From positions 1 through 64,000 of the forward strand of contig CALRMX020000002.1 of assembly GCA_943369355.1 (NCBI GenBank): DNA of 64,000 nt, read 5' to 3'. This document shows, piece by piece, positions 8,024-16,745 of the stretch (positions are counted from its first letter, which is position 1; each line of letters begins with the position of its first letter). Made by a program: the position numbers and the translations under genes. A model generated the notes under the pieces. That model ran no database searches. It was given only the letters and a program-made list of their open reading frames with translations, and had not been told where the DNA came from. The stretch comes from UBA7662 sp943369355 (GTDB lineage Bacteria; Bacteroidota; Bacteroidia; UBA7662).

Positions 8024-10561
8024 GTGAAAAAGCTTCGTCGCATTTTTGTTGGGGGAATCATAGCGCTGTTGGTACTGGCCGGTAGCCTTACCCTGCTTGT
8101 GAAAATCTACGAAGAAGAGCTCAAAGCAGCTGTAATTGCTCAACTCAACGAGCAGCTGTTGAGTCCGGTGCGTGTGGGCGGTGACATATACGTTTCGCTC
8201 TGGGAAAACTTCCCCTCGGTGAGCCTGAGCTTTCGACAACTGGAGGTTGAAGCCGTTGAAAACGAACGTGGGGCAGGATATACCCTCGCCTCTGCCGACC
8301 GACTCAGTTTATCGTTCAGCTTGTTGAGTGTACTGCGGCAACGGTACGAACTCGAAGAACTCGGCCTTTACCGCGCTAAAATCGATCTACGCTTCGACAA
8401 AGAGGGCAACCCCAACTTCCTGCTCTGGAAAAAGCCATCGGCCAATACTCCTTCCAACACCAGCTTCGCCATACGCCAGCTGCATCTCGAAGAAGTAAAG
8501 CTCAGCTACAGCAATGCTGCCGACAATCAGCTCGTCACCGCTTCCTTTACCGATGCTGACTTCCAAGGCGATTTTAGTCAGCGCCGCTTTCGCCTCAAGG
8601 CCGATGCCACCCTCGATGCTGGCAGCCTCAGCCTCGACGGTCAACCCTATCTGCGCCAACAAGCACTCGATCTATCGTTTGCCATGGAGGTGGATCTCGA
8701 CCGCCGCGAACTGCGGTTCGCCGAGAGCCGCATTCGCCTCAACCGCGAAAAGCTGCAACTTACAGGCTACCACCGTTGGGCACATCCACAAACAACAGCC
8801 CTCGACTTTGTTGCCGAAAGTTTCGATGCTGCCGAACTCTTGCGGTGGTTTGCCGACAAAAACGCCTTTTTAAATGGACTCACCGTCGATGGCAATCTCG
8901 ACCTCCATGGCACGATAAACATCAATCCCGAACAAACCCGCTTCAACCTACAAGCGCGGCTGCGAAAAGGCGAGTTCGGCTATATGCCCTACCGCCTCAA
9001 CTTCAGCGGCCAGCTCGATGCCCGCGCCGACTTCGACCGGCAGCAAGGGCTGGTGCTTCACTTTAGCGGTGTGCAGCTCAGTCGCAGCAACGAAAAACTC
9101 AGCGGCAGTTTGCGCTACCAGCAGCGCAGTCAACAGCTGAGTGGCAGCGTAGGCGGCCAGTTCAGTATACAGGAATGGCAGCCGCTGCTCGACAGCCTCG
9201 ATCTCGACCCCTTAAGCGGGAAGCTGAGTAGCCAAGGCGTGCAGTTTAGCTATCGGCTTGGAAGCAGCCATTGGCCCGTACTCAAGGGCACTGTTGCCGT
9301 GAGCGACTTGCATTATCCGAGTTTTGCGCTCGCCAGCGCCAGTGGAGCATTGCATTTCGAAGGAGAGAACGGGCGTATACTGCGCCTGAGCAACGGACAA
9401 GGCAACTACCGCAACGCGGCCGTGCAAGCCGAAGGCGCTGTGTACAACTACCCGGCGGTAACCAGCGAAAAAGAGGGTCGCTACAGTGTGCAAGGCAAGC
9501 TCCAGCTCGCCCAGCTGCTCCTCGGTACCGACACTGCAAGCACCACCCAGAACGAAGCAGGGCCCCTTTCTCGCTTGGAGCGTTTTGATCTCGACCTCAG
9601 CCTCGATGCCGTGGGATACGCTCGGTATCGGTTTGGCCCCACTCAGTTGCAGCTCAGCGGCAATACCAACAGGATGCAGGTGCAACTCAACAAACTTTCG
9701 TTGGCTGGCGGCAAACTCAGTGGTAAACTCAATTGGGGCAGTCGTACCAACGGTTACCAGCTTTCGGGCACCATAAGCGGGAAAAAGCTAGGCATGAAAA
9801 GCCTGTTCACCAGTCTCTACAATTTCGACCAGGATTTCATAACCGACCAAAATCTCGACGGACAATTGGATGTAGACGCCGAGCTTTTGTTGTATTTCGA
9901 CCAAAACTATCAGCTAATATTGCCGCAGCTGCAACTCACCGCCGACTTGGTACTGCGGCAGGGTAGCTTAAGCAATTTTGCCCCCATGCAGGGTCTGGCT
10001 CGTTATGTCGACGCCAACGAACTCCGCAATTTGCGATTTTCAGAGCTCAAAAACCGCATCGAAATCCGCAACAGCACCATATTTATCCCTAGCATGGCCA
10101 TCAATACCAACGCTGCAGCCTTCGACATCAGTGGCGAGCACGATTTCACCAATGCGTATACGTATTATGTTAAACTCTCGCTAACCGATTATTGGGCCAA
10201 GAAGCAGAAGCGTGTGCAATTCGACCCCAGCTTGATAGAAATGAAAAGCGATGGTGGGGTGAATTTGTATCTGGTAATCCGTGGTAAAGGCAGCGATTTT
10301 ACGGTGAGTTATGAACGTTTGGCCGTAAAAAACCAGCTCAAAGAAGCCGCAAGCAGTACTGCCACCGACATTCGACAGTTGGTTCGTGAGGAGCTCAACG
10401 GACAAGGCGATAAACCCTACGAAAACGACAAACTCGACGCTTTCCAGCCCATAGAAGTGCAGGCCGATACCGTGGTGACGCCCAAGGAGCCTGAATTCGA
10501 TCCGGTATATTTACGAAAACCTAAAAGCAGGAAAGATGCTTTCAAGCGCGATAAGCGCTGA
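8024..10561 (+). CDS. AsmA-family large envelope protein
   Basis: An 845-residue protein starting with GTG at 8024; no ATG lies nearby in frame. One membrane helix sits near residues 8-28 (G-G-I-I-A-L-L-V-L-A-G-S). The following sequence, V-R-V-G-G-D-I-Y-V-S-L-W-E-N-F-P-S-V-S-L-S, is the typical AsmA N-terminus. The remainder is repetitive, strand-rich sequence with many L-x-L-x-G alternations, as expected for the beta-groove of AsmA/TamB-like proteins that are thought to carry lipids or assist outer-membrane assembly. The C-terminal domain (about 600-760) matches AsmA_2-like sequence, with the tail basic and disordered. It lies 23 bases upstream of a sensor kinase gene on the same strand. 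Confidence 0.85.
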   Translation: MKKLRRIFVGGIIALLVLAGSLTLLVKIYEEELKAAVIAQLNEQLLSPVRVGGDIYVSLWENFPSVSLSFRQLEVEAVENERGAGYTLASADRLSLSFSLLSVLRQRYELEELGLYRAKIDLRFDKEGNPNFLLWKKPSANTPSNTSFAIRQLHLEEVKLSYSNAADNQLVTASFTDADFQGDFSQRRFRLKADATLDAGSLSLDGQPYLRQQALDLSFAMEVDLDRRELRFAESRIRLNREKLQLTGYHRWAHPQTTALDFVAESFDAAELLRWFADKNAFLNGLTVDGNLDLHGTININPEQTRFNLQARLRKGEFGYMPYRLNFSGQLDARADFDRQQGLVLHFSGVQLSRSNEKLSGSLRYQQRSQQLSGSVGGQFSIQEWQPLLDSLDLDPLSGKLSSQGVQFSYRLGSSHWPVLKGTVAVSDLHYPSFALASASGALHFEGENGRILRLSNGQGNYRNAAVQAEGAVYNYPAVTSEKEGRYSVQGKLQLAQLLLGTDTASTTQNEAGPLSRLERFDLDLSLDAVGYARYRFGPTQLQLSGNTNRMQVQLNKLSLAGGKLSGKLNWGSRTNGYQLSGTISGKKLGMKSLFTSLYNFDQDFITDQNLDGQLDVDAELLLYFDQNYQLILPQLQLTADLVLRQGSLSNFAPMQGLARYVDANELRNLRFSELKNRIEIRNSTIFIPSMAINTNAAAFDISGEHDFTNAYTYYVKLSLTDYWAKKQKRVQFDPSLIEMKSDGGVNLYLVIRGKGSDFTVSYERLAVKNQLKEAASSTATDIRQLVREELNGQGDKPYENDKLDAFQPIEVQADTVVTPKEPEFDPVYLRKPKSRKDAFKRDKR

Positions 10562-10584
10562 TTTTTCGTTATGATTGTGTGCAA

Positions 10585-11751
10585 ATGCTGAGCATCTATT
10601 ACAAGAAGAACCACTGGAAAGTGGTATTACTGGTTATCGCAGTGATTATTGGAGCGGTATCGTTGTATTACACCAACCGGGTAGTAGAAAATATCGCCCG
10701 TCAAGAAAAGAAAAAAGTGGAGTTGTGGGCGAGGGCCACCAAAGAAATCAGCAGCGCAGAGGAGATCGACCAAAATCAGGAGTTTTTGCTCGACATCCTC
10801 CGCGAAAACGACAATATTCCGGTGATACTCACCGACGACTCGCTCAACATTTTAAGTTACTTGAACATCGATGGCGACAAGGCACAGAAAGCAGGGTATT
10901 TGGAGCGGCAGTTGCTCATCATGCAGCAGCAGCATGCACCCATCGTCATTGAACCATTTGTTGGTTTACGGCAGTACATTTTTTACAAAGACAGCGACCT
11001 ACTTTACCAACTGCGGTACTACCCATACTTTCAGTTGGGCGTAATCTGTGTGTTTTTATTGGTTTCGTATTTTGCCTTCAGCTTATCGAGGCGCTACGAG
11101 CAGGATTTTTTGTGGGTAGGCATGGCCAAAGAAACTGCCCACCAGCTCGGCACACCAATCAGTTCGCTCATGGCTTGGCACGAATACCTGAAAACTACTG
11201 CCGAGAACCCCGACGACGAGATGTTGACCGAGGTTGGCAAAGACCTCGACCGATTGCAAGTAATTACCGAACGTTTTTCGAAGATTGGTTCTATGCCGGT
11301 ACTCGAAACGCAAACTTTGGCCGGTTTACTCGAAAAAAGCGTGGGGTATATGCAGCGTCGCACTACCGATAAAGTGAAATTCCACTTTCGATTGAGTGAA
11401 GAGCCCATCCATGCTGCGGTAAATGCGCCACTGATCGACTGGGTGCTCGAAAACCTCATCAAAAATGCACTCGATGCCATGAATGGTGCAGGTCAGATAG
11501 AGATAAGTCTGAAAAAGAGCAGTAAAAATGCCATCATCGACCTGCGCGACAGTGGACGAGGCATTCCGAAAAATCAGTTTCAAAACATCTTCAAACCCGG
11601 CATCACCACCCGCAAACGTGGCTGGGGTCTCGGACTCACCTTGGTGAAGCGTATCATAGAAAAGTACCACCGCGGTAAAATTTTCGTGAAAGAATCGGAG
11701 CCCGGCAAAGGAACCACCTTCCGAATACTGTTGCCGTTGCAGAGTGTATAG
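10585..11751 (+). CDS. Membrane sensor histidine kinase
   Basis: About 388 residues from the ATG at 10585 (a GTG two codons upstream is possible). Two membrane helices, near residues 10-30 and about 150-172, enclose an extracytoplasmic sensing region of roughly 115 residues. The H-box E-T-A-H-Q-L-G-T-P-I-S-S-L carries the phosphorylated His. The N-box N-L-I-K-N-A-L-D-A-M and the G-boxes D-S-G-R-G-I-P and G-W-G-L-G-L-T-L-V-K are intact. No PAS or HAMP domain is obvious. There is no response regulator next to it, so it is an orphan in this window; its partner and signal are unknown. Confidence 0.9.
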   Translation: MLSIYYKKNHWKVVLLVIAVIIGAVSLYYTNRVVENIARQEKKKVELWARATKEISSAEEIDQNQEFLLDILRENDNIPVILTDDSLNILSYLNIDGDKAQKAGYLERQLLIMQQQHAPIVIEPFVGLRQYIFYKDSDLLYQLRYYPYFQLGVICVFLLVSYFAFSLSRRYEQDFLWVGMAKETAHQLGTPISSLMAWHEYLKTTAENPDDEMLTEVGKDLDRLQVITERFSKIGSMPVLETQTLAGLLEKSVGYMQRRTTDKVKFHFRLSEEPIHAAVNAPLIDWVLENLIKNALDAMNGAGQIEISLKKSSKNAIIDLRDSGRGIPKNQFQNIFKPGITTRKRGWGLGLTLVKRIIEKYHRGKIFVKESEPGKGTTFRILLPLQSV

Positions 11752-11773
11752 CCACAAAACAGGCATTTTTCAG

Positions 11774-11781
11774 TAATTTTG
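11774..11781 (+). promoter_or_regulatory. -7 box of the ruvX-def promoter
   Basis: TAATTTTG matches the Bacteroidota consensus TAnnTTTG and ends 4 nt before the GTG at 11786, implying a leaderless or nearly leaderless mRNA. Confidence 0.6.
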
Positions 11782-11785
11782 CGTC

Positions 11786-12202
11786 GTGGGACGCATTTTA
11801 GCCATCGATTACGGAAATAAACGGGTAGGACTAGCCGTTACAGATCCTTTGCGCATTATCGCCACAGCCCTCGATACTGTGGCCAGCCACGAGCTTATGC
11901 CCTACCTCAAGAATTATTGCGCTCGTGAACAAGTAGATGCCTTTGTATTGGGCGACCCACGCACCCTACAAAACGAACCTTCCCAAATCGCGCGTCAAGT
12001 AAATGAGTTTGCTGTGCACCTGCAGCGGAGCTTTCCCGCCAAACAAGTGCACCGCATCGACGAACGATTCACTTCGGCCATGGCCAGCGCAGCCATCGCC
12101 CAAAGCGGCATGAGCAAACAAAAGCGTCAAGAAAAAGGACGCATCGACCAAATCAGCGCCGTACTCATTCTCCAAACCTATTTAGCACAAACACAAGCAT
12201 GA
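11786..12202 (+). CDS. ruvX: YqgF/RuvX family putative RNase or Holliday-junction resolvase
   Basis: A 138-residue protein with the RNase H-like fold. It begins with a GTG giving the core strand I-L-A-I-D-Y-G-N-K-R-V-G-L-A, whose Asp is the first catalytic acid. Later strands contain D-A-F-V-L-G-D-P and I-D-E-R-F-T-S, and near the C-terminus R-I-D-Q-I-S-A-V-L-I-L-Q with the last acid. In other bacteria the family acts in 16S pre-rRNA 5'-end processing. The stop overlaps the def start by 4 nt (ATGA), so the two genes are translationally coupled. Confidence 0.92.
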   Translation: MGRILAIDYGNKRVGLAVTDPLRIIATALDTVASHELMPYLKNYCAREQVDAFVLGDPRTLQNEPSQIARQVNEFAVHLQRSFPAKQVHRIDERFTSAMASAAIAQSGMSKQKRQEKGRIDQISAVLILQTYLAQTQA

Positions 12203-12765
12203 TACTGCCCATTGTAGCCTACGGCGATACCGTACTTACCACCAAAGCCAAAAATATCCCTGCCAATTATGCTGGGCTCAAGGAGTTGGTAGCAAATATG
12301 TTCGAAACCATGTATAACGCCAATGGTGTAGGACTTGCCGCCCCTCAGGTTGGGCTATCGCTACGTTTGTTTGTGATAGATGCCGAACAATACGACGAGG
12401 AGAAGTTTAAAGGGCAGAAAAAAGCCTTCATCAATCCCGAAATTCTAGAGCGCAGTGGTGAGCCTTGGGCTTTTAACGAAGGATGTTTGAGCATACCCGA
12501 TGTACGTGGCGATGTATTGCGTCCAGCCAAAATACGCATGCGTTATTTCGACGAACAGGGAAAAGAGCATACCGAAGAGTTTGAAGACATGCCTGCACGC
12601 ATTATCCAGCACGAATACGACCACATCGAAGGCATTCTGTTTACCGATCATTTGAATCCCCTCAAAAGGAGGCTGGTACAGAAAAAGCTCGATCAAATTA
12701 AACGTGGCATTGTCACGGCCGACTACCGCATGCGTTTTGCGAAGGCATTCCAAAAGCGTCGCTAA
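12199..12765 (+). CDS. def: Peptide deformylase
   Basis: A 188-residue metalloenzyme that removes the N-formyl group from new proteins. All three motifs are present: G-V-G-L-A-A-P-Q (residues 43-50), E-G-C-L-S with metal ligand C96, and H-E-Y-D-H with ligands H138 and H142 and catalytic E139. The start overlaps the ruvX stop. Family length is typical. Confidence 0.97.
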   Translation: MILPIVAYGDTVLTTKAKNIPANYAGLKELVANMFETMYNANGVGLAAPQVGLSLRLFVIDAEQYDEEKFKGQKKAFINPEILERSGEPWAFNEGCLSIPDVRGDVLRPAKIRMRYFDEQGKEHTEEFEDMPARIIQHEYDHIEGILFTDHLNPLKRRLVQKKLDQIKRGIVTADYRMRFAKAFQKRR

Positions 12766-12839
12766 AACAGGCAGTTTGTCAAAAAGGCATGCGCCGCGTT
12801 TGGCAGCAGTAACTGCAAAGCCCTGTAGATGCTAAAGGT

Positions 12840-13502
12840 TTATTTCTTTTTGAAGTCGCCCCGTTTCAAGGCCTTCACAAACTCTGCCCAAGCAAATGGA
12901 TTGAGCAAAGTACTCGGAATGGGCAAGCTGTTGGGACCGCCAAATTGCGCAAACGGTTGTTGACCACCTGCATAATACGTTTGGGCAATCATCCGCTGCA
13001 TGTACAACTTTTGGTTTTCACTGCCGTCCATGCCCATCTTCGCCGAAATTTCGGCTAGCATTTGCGCTTCTAAGTTTTTACGTGCTTTGTCGTATAAATC
13101 GTCTTCTACCTGTGCATTGAGGAACGCATCGCGGAATGCTTCTTTGCTCGGCCAGGGATAAATATTGGCCATGGGTAATACGATGGTATCTCTTTCGAGC
13201 GGCATCACCAAGGTGTATAAATCGGCTTGAGTTTCGGGCATAATAAAGTAGTTGGGCTTAAAACCCACTTCCGAAAACTGTATCGTATCGCCTTTGAGCG
13301 CAACAAACGAAAAGAAACCGCGCTGATCGGAAACGGTTCCTTTGAACCTGTTTTTCACCAATATGGTCACAAAAGGCAGTATCGATTGGTCTTCGGTAAC
13401 GGTAATGCCCGAGAGCTGCACCGGCTTGGGTTTGTTGAGCTCCTGTGCCAAAGTCTGCACTGGCAAAGCCAGAGCCAATATAAAAAGGATGAGGTAGTTC
13501 AC
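12840..13502 (-). CDS. Exported protein with carboxypeptidase-regulatory-like domain
   Basis: The chosen start is a GTG at 13502, giving 220 residues. It yields a clean signal peptide (N-Y-L-I-L-F-I-L-A-L-A-L-P then T-L-A-Q) and lies 5 nt after a TAACTTTG promoter box. The open frame continues upstream to 13622, but that part is not signal-like. Residues about 30-110 resemble the CarboxypepD_reg-like fold (L-S-G-I-T-V, then G-T-V-S-D-Q-R-G-F-F-S-F and F-S-E-V-G-F-K), a beta-sandwich used in Bacteroidota envelope proteins. The C-terminal part is helical, ending K-R-G-D-F-K-K-K. Function unknown. It converges on def and is divergent from recA. Confidence 0.78.
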   Translation of the reverse strand: MNYLILFILALALPVQTLAQELNKPKPVQLSGITVTEDQSILPFVTILVKNRFKGTVSDQRGFFSFVALKGDTIQFSEVGFKPNYFIMPETQADLYTLVMPLERDTIVLPMANIYPWPSKEAFRDAFLNAQVEDDLYDKARKNLEAQMLAEISAKMGMDGSENQKLYMQRMIAQTYYAGGQQPFAQFGGPNSLPIPSTLLNPFAWAEFVKALKRGDFKKK

Positions 13503-13507
13503 GCGTA

Positions 13508-13515
13508 CAAAGTTA
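13508..13515 (-). promoter_or_regulatory. -7 box before the carboxypeptidase-regulatory-like gene
   Basis: On the reverse strand this reads TAACTTTG (TAnnTTTG), 5 nt before the GTG at 13502. It supports that start over upstream codons. Confidence 0.6.
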
Positions 13516-13687
13516 CCGTAAATGCTCCAACAAAAGCGACTTACAATAGGTTTGAATCGTATGACAAAAGATGTCACTAACACGTGCGTAATTTGTAACA
13601 AAGATTGCGGAAAACGCGACAAAATCGGCCGTTCCTTTTGTGTAATTTAGAACCCTCAAACGCAGCGAATTCTACTAAAGTATCTCC

Positions 13688-14716
13688 ATGAGTGTACAGA
13701 ATGAAAAATTAAAAGCCCTCCAGCTTACGCTTGATAAGTTGGAAAAATCGTACGGTAAAGGCGTAGTGATGAAAATGGGCGATGCGCGGGTCGTAAATGT
13801 GGATGTTATACCCACAGGCTCGCTAGGTCTCGATATAGCACTAGGCATAGGCGGCTTCCCGCGTGGCCGGGTGGTTGAAATTTATGGTCCAGAATCGTCG
13901 GGTAAAACCACCATCGCCATGCATGCCATCGCCGAAGCCCAGAAAAAAGGCGGTATTGCTGCGTTTATCGATGCTGAGCATGCTTTCGATAAAGGTTACG
14001 CCGAAAATTTAGGCATCGATACTGAAAATTTGCTCATTTCACAGCCCGATAATGGTGAGCAAGCCCTCGAAATAGCCGATAACCTGATCCGTTCGGGTGC
14101 TATCGACATTATTGTCATCGACTCTGTAGCTGCACTCGTTCCTAAATCGGAAATCGAAGGCGAAATGGGCGATTCGTCCATGGGTTTGCAGGCCAGGCTG
14201 ATGAGCCAAGCCCTGCGCAAACTTACGGGTACCATCAGCCGAACTGGCTGCGTATGTATCTTCATCAACCAGCTTCGTGAGAAAATTGGTGTTATGTTCG
14301 GCAATCCCGAAACAACTACGGGTGGTAATGCTTTGAAGTTTTACGCTTCTATTCGTCTCGATATACGTCGTATCGGCCAGCTGAAAGACGGCGTAGATGT
14401 AACCGGTAACCGAGTGCGGATGAAGGTGGTGAAAAACAAAGTAGCTCCTCCGTTCAAACAATGTGAGTTCGACATCATTTATGGCGAAGGCGTATCTAAA
14501 GACGGTGAAATCGTAGATTTAGGTACCGAATTGAACGTGATCAAAAAATCAGGATCGTGGTACAGTTACGGCGACACTAAATTGGGCCAAGGCCGCGATT
14601 CGGTGAAACAGCTATTCAAAGACAATCCCGATTTAGCCGAAGAAATAGAGCTCAAAATTAAGGAGCTTGTGAAACCTAAAACCGCTCCAGTAGCCGATAC
14701 TCCGAGCGAAGACTAA
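13688..14716 (+). CDS. recA: Recombinase RecA
   Basis: A 342-residue DNA strand-exchange ATPase that also triggers LexA self-cleavage in organisms with an SOS response. The Walker A motif G-P-E-S-S-G-K-T is at residues 67-74. The Walker B strand I-I-V-I-D-S-V-A-A-L and the L2 region F-I-N-Q-L-R-E-K-I-G-V-M-F-G-N-P-E-T-T-T-G-G-N are nearly invariant. The C-terminus is short and acidic. I see no clear LexA box upstream. A patatin gene follows after 4 nt. Confidence 0.98.
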   Translation: MSVQNEKLKALQLTLDKLEKSYGKGVVMKMGDARVVNVDVIPTGSLGLDIALGIGGFPRGRVVEIYGPESSGKTTIAMHAIAEAQKKGGIAAFIDAEHAFDKGYAENLGIDTENLLISQPDNGEQALEIADNLIRSGAIDIIVIDSVAALVPKSEIEGEMGDSSMGLQARLMSQALRKLTGTISRTGCVCIFINQLREKIGVMFGNPETTTGGNALKFYASIRLDIRRIGQLKDGVDVTGNRVRMKVVKNKVAPPFKQCEFDIIYGEGVSKDGEIVDLGTELNVIKKSGSWYSYGDTKLGQGRDSVKQLFKDNPDLAEEIELKIKELVKPKTAPVADTPSED

Positions 14717-14720
14717 ATCG

Positions 14721-15497
14721 ATGTCGAGTTACAAAACCGGCCTTGTACTTTCTGGAGGTGCCGCCAAGGGTTACGGCCACTTGGGTGCCTTGCAGGCGCT
14801 GTACGAGGCCGGTTTTGTGTTCGATGTGGTATCGGGAAGTAGTGTAGGCTCAATCATCGGTGCACTACTTGCCGAAGGGCACGAACCCGCAGGTATCGTT
14901 GAGATATTCGACAAGGAGAAAAATTTTAGTCTGATCAAGTTCAAGTTCAGCGCAACAGGACTTCTTAAGCAGGATGGACTAAAAGCAGCTCTCGAGCGTC
15001 ACCTCAAAGCGCGTAGCATCGAAGAACTTCCGAAACCGCTTATCGTTTGTGCTACCGAGCTCAATACTGGTAAAGCGCGGTATTTTAGCAGCGGCCCGCT
15101 AATCGATACTTTGTTAGCCTCGAGTTGTATCCCCCTGCTTTTTGCACCTGTGCGGCTCCATGAGCATTTGTTTGTCGATGGTGGTCTCACCGATAATCTT
15201 CCCGCAACACCACTCCATGGCCAATGTAGGCAGGTAGTGGGCATCAACATCAACCCCATAGCTCCCGTAGAGGGTGTGAACAGTTTTATGGAAACGGTCG
15301 AAAGGGTGCTCAACATTGCTATCCATAACAATGTGGCCAAGAGTATTCCGATGATCGACCTTTACATTGAACCTCGCAAAATGCAGGAGTACCACTTGTT
15401 TTCGCTCGACAAAGGCAAGGAAATGTACCAACTTTGCTACGAATTTACCCAACAACTCTTGATGGAGCGGGGAATTCAGGCGGCTATTGCCCAGTAA
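14721..15497 (+). CDS. Patatin-like phospholipase
   Basis: A 258-residue serine hydrolase of the patatin/RssA family. The oxyanion motif G-L-V-L-S-G-G-A-A-K-G is at residues 7-17, the nucleophile elbow G-S-S-V-G has Ser41, and the dyad Asp lies in F-V-D-G-G-L. Such proteins hydrolyse membrane lipids; the substrate is unknown. There is no signal peptide, so it is cytoplasmic or membrane-peripheral. It follows recA by 4 nt. Its end overlaps the end of the opposite-strand flavoprotein gene by 14 nt. Confidence 0.9.
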   Translation: MSSYKTGLVLSGGAAKGYGHLGALQALYEAGFVFDVVSGSSVGSIIGALLAEGHEPAGIVEIFDKEKNFSLIKFKFSATGLLKQDGLKAALERHLKARSIEELPKPLIVCATELNTGKARYFSSGPLIDTLLASSCIPLLFAPVRLHEHLFVDGGLTDNLPATPLHGQCRQVVGININPIAPVEGVNSFMETVERVLNIAIHNNVAKSIPMIDLYIEPRKMQEYHLFSLDKGKEMYQLCYEFTQQLLMERGIQAAIAQ

Positions 15498-16716
15498 CTG
15501 CTTCGGCTACAGCCCAACCGGCACTCCAAGCAGCTTGGAAGTTAAATCCTCCCGTTAAGGCATCGATATCTATTACTTCTCCAGCAAAATACAAACCCGG
15601 TATTACCTTACTCTCCATCGAGCGAAAATCGATATCGCGACGATCAACCCCACCGGAGGTCACAAACTCTTCTTTAAAGGTCGTCTTGCCTGAAGCTAAA
15701 TACTGGTCGTTGGTCAGCAATTCGATGAGCCGATTGATTTGTTTGTTGGAGCTATCTTGCCAGCGTTGGTCGGCGCTAAATCCGGCACGGTCAAGCTGCC
15801 ACTCCTTTAAACGCTGCGGAAGGGCTACTTCTAAACGATTAATCACCTTGGCGGTAGGGGCATACTTACGGTAATCCTCCAACAAACTCCGCAAACTATC
15901 AACGTCTTCTTCAGGCACCCAATTTACCACCACGCGATACTTGTACCCGGCAGCGGCCAACTCCCGGGCGGCCATGGCCGAGAGCTTGATAATGGCTGGC
16001 CCACTCAAGCCCCAGTGTGTAATGAGCAGCGGCCCTATTTGTTCTTGCTTAAAATCGGGGAGTTTGATCCGCGCCCCATTTACACTTACGCCCATAAGTT
16101 TAACAATGGGATTGCCGGGTAAATTAAACGTAAACAAAGACGGTACAGGCGGTACGATGCGATGTCCCAAATCGGCCAACCACGTATAAGCTTCAGGCTT
16201 AGGGTGACCACCGCTTGCTACGAGCACCTTAGCGGCCCTTATTTCGCCCGAATCGAGTTGTAAAACAAAACCCTTATCTCGTACTTGGAGCTGGTATACA
16301 CCCGATTTCAACCGTATTTCAACCCCGTAACGTTTGGCCTCCTGAAGCAAACAATCAATTATCGTTTCGCTGGAGTCGCTTACCGGAAACATGCGGCCAT
16401 CCGATTCGGTTTTGAGTTTTACAGCTCTACTTTCGAACCATGCCACTGTGTCGCCACTGCTGAAACGGGCAAACAGCTGAGCCAATTCCTTTTGACCGCG
16501 CGGGTAAAACTTTACCAACTCACCCGGATCGAAACAAGCGTGGGTTACGTTGCATCTTCCACCCCCAGAAATGCGCACCTTGGCTAATAATTTGTCGGTT
16601 TTTTCAAGTACAACCACGCGCAAGCCTTTGTGCAAGCGCGCAGCATTAACAGCAGCAAAGAAGCCAGCCGCACCCCCGCCAATAATGGCTAAATCGTACT
16701 GTAGAGAAGAAGAAAT
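15484..16716 (-). CDS. HI0933/BaiN-family FAD-dependent oxidoreductase, apparently starting with ATT
   Basis: The conserved FAD-binding motif A-I-I-G-G-G-A-A-G-F-F lies upstream of the first standard start codon (TTG at 16635). The frame stays open back to a stop at 16720-16722. Between that stop and the motif there is no ATG, GTG or TTG, only GTT, ATT, TCT, TCT, TCT, CTA, CAG, TAC. ATT at 16716 is the most plausible start, giving 410 residues, the usual family length. Other motifs are I-S-G-G-G-R-C-N-V-T-H, V-A-S-G-G, and the C-terminal G-L-Y-F-A-G-E-V-I-D with G-G-F-N-F-Q. The family is flavin-dependent and mostly uncharacterised; one member acts in bile-acid reduction, which need not apply here. 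Confidence 0.85.
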   Translation of the reverse strand: MSSSLQYDLAIIGGGAAGFFAAVNAARLHKGLRVVVLEKTDKLLAKVRISGGGRCNVTHACFDPGELVKFYPRGQKELAQLFARFSSGDTVAWFESRAVKLKTESDGRMFPVSDSSETIIDCLLQEAKRYGVEIRLKSGVYQLQVRDKGFVLQLDSGEIRAAKVLVASGGHPKPEAYTWLADLGHRIVPPVPSLFTFNLPGNPIVKLMGVSVNGARIKLPDFKQEQIGPLLITHWGLSGPAIIKLSAMAARELAAAGYKYRVVVNWVPEEDVDSLRSLLEDYRKYAPTAKVINRLEVALPQRLKEWQLDRAGFSADQRWQDSSNKQINRLIELLTNDQYLASGKTTFKEEFVTSGGVDRRDIDFRSMESKVIPGLYFAGEVIDIDALTGGFNFQAAWSAGWAVAEAVTGQ

Positions 16717-16730
16717 AACTTAGTTTTTCG

Positions 16731-16738
16731 CAAAAATA
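16731..16738 (-). promoter_or_regulatory. -7 box of the BaiN-like gene
   Basis: The reverse strand reads TATTTTTG, 14 nt upstream of the proposed ATT start. It lies inside the spacer to the upstream DUF3784 gene. Confidence 0.5.
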
Positions 16739-16745
16739 CGATACC

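Noticed and set aside
9212..9685. Reverse-strand frame of 157 codons inside the AsmA-like gene
   Set aside because: Sits wholly in a well-supported gene with repetitive codons and shows no protein family features.
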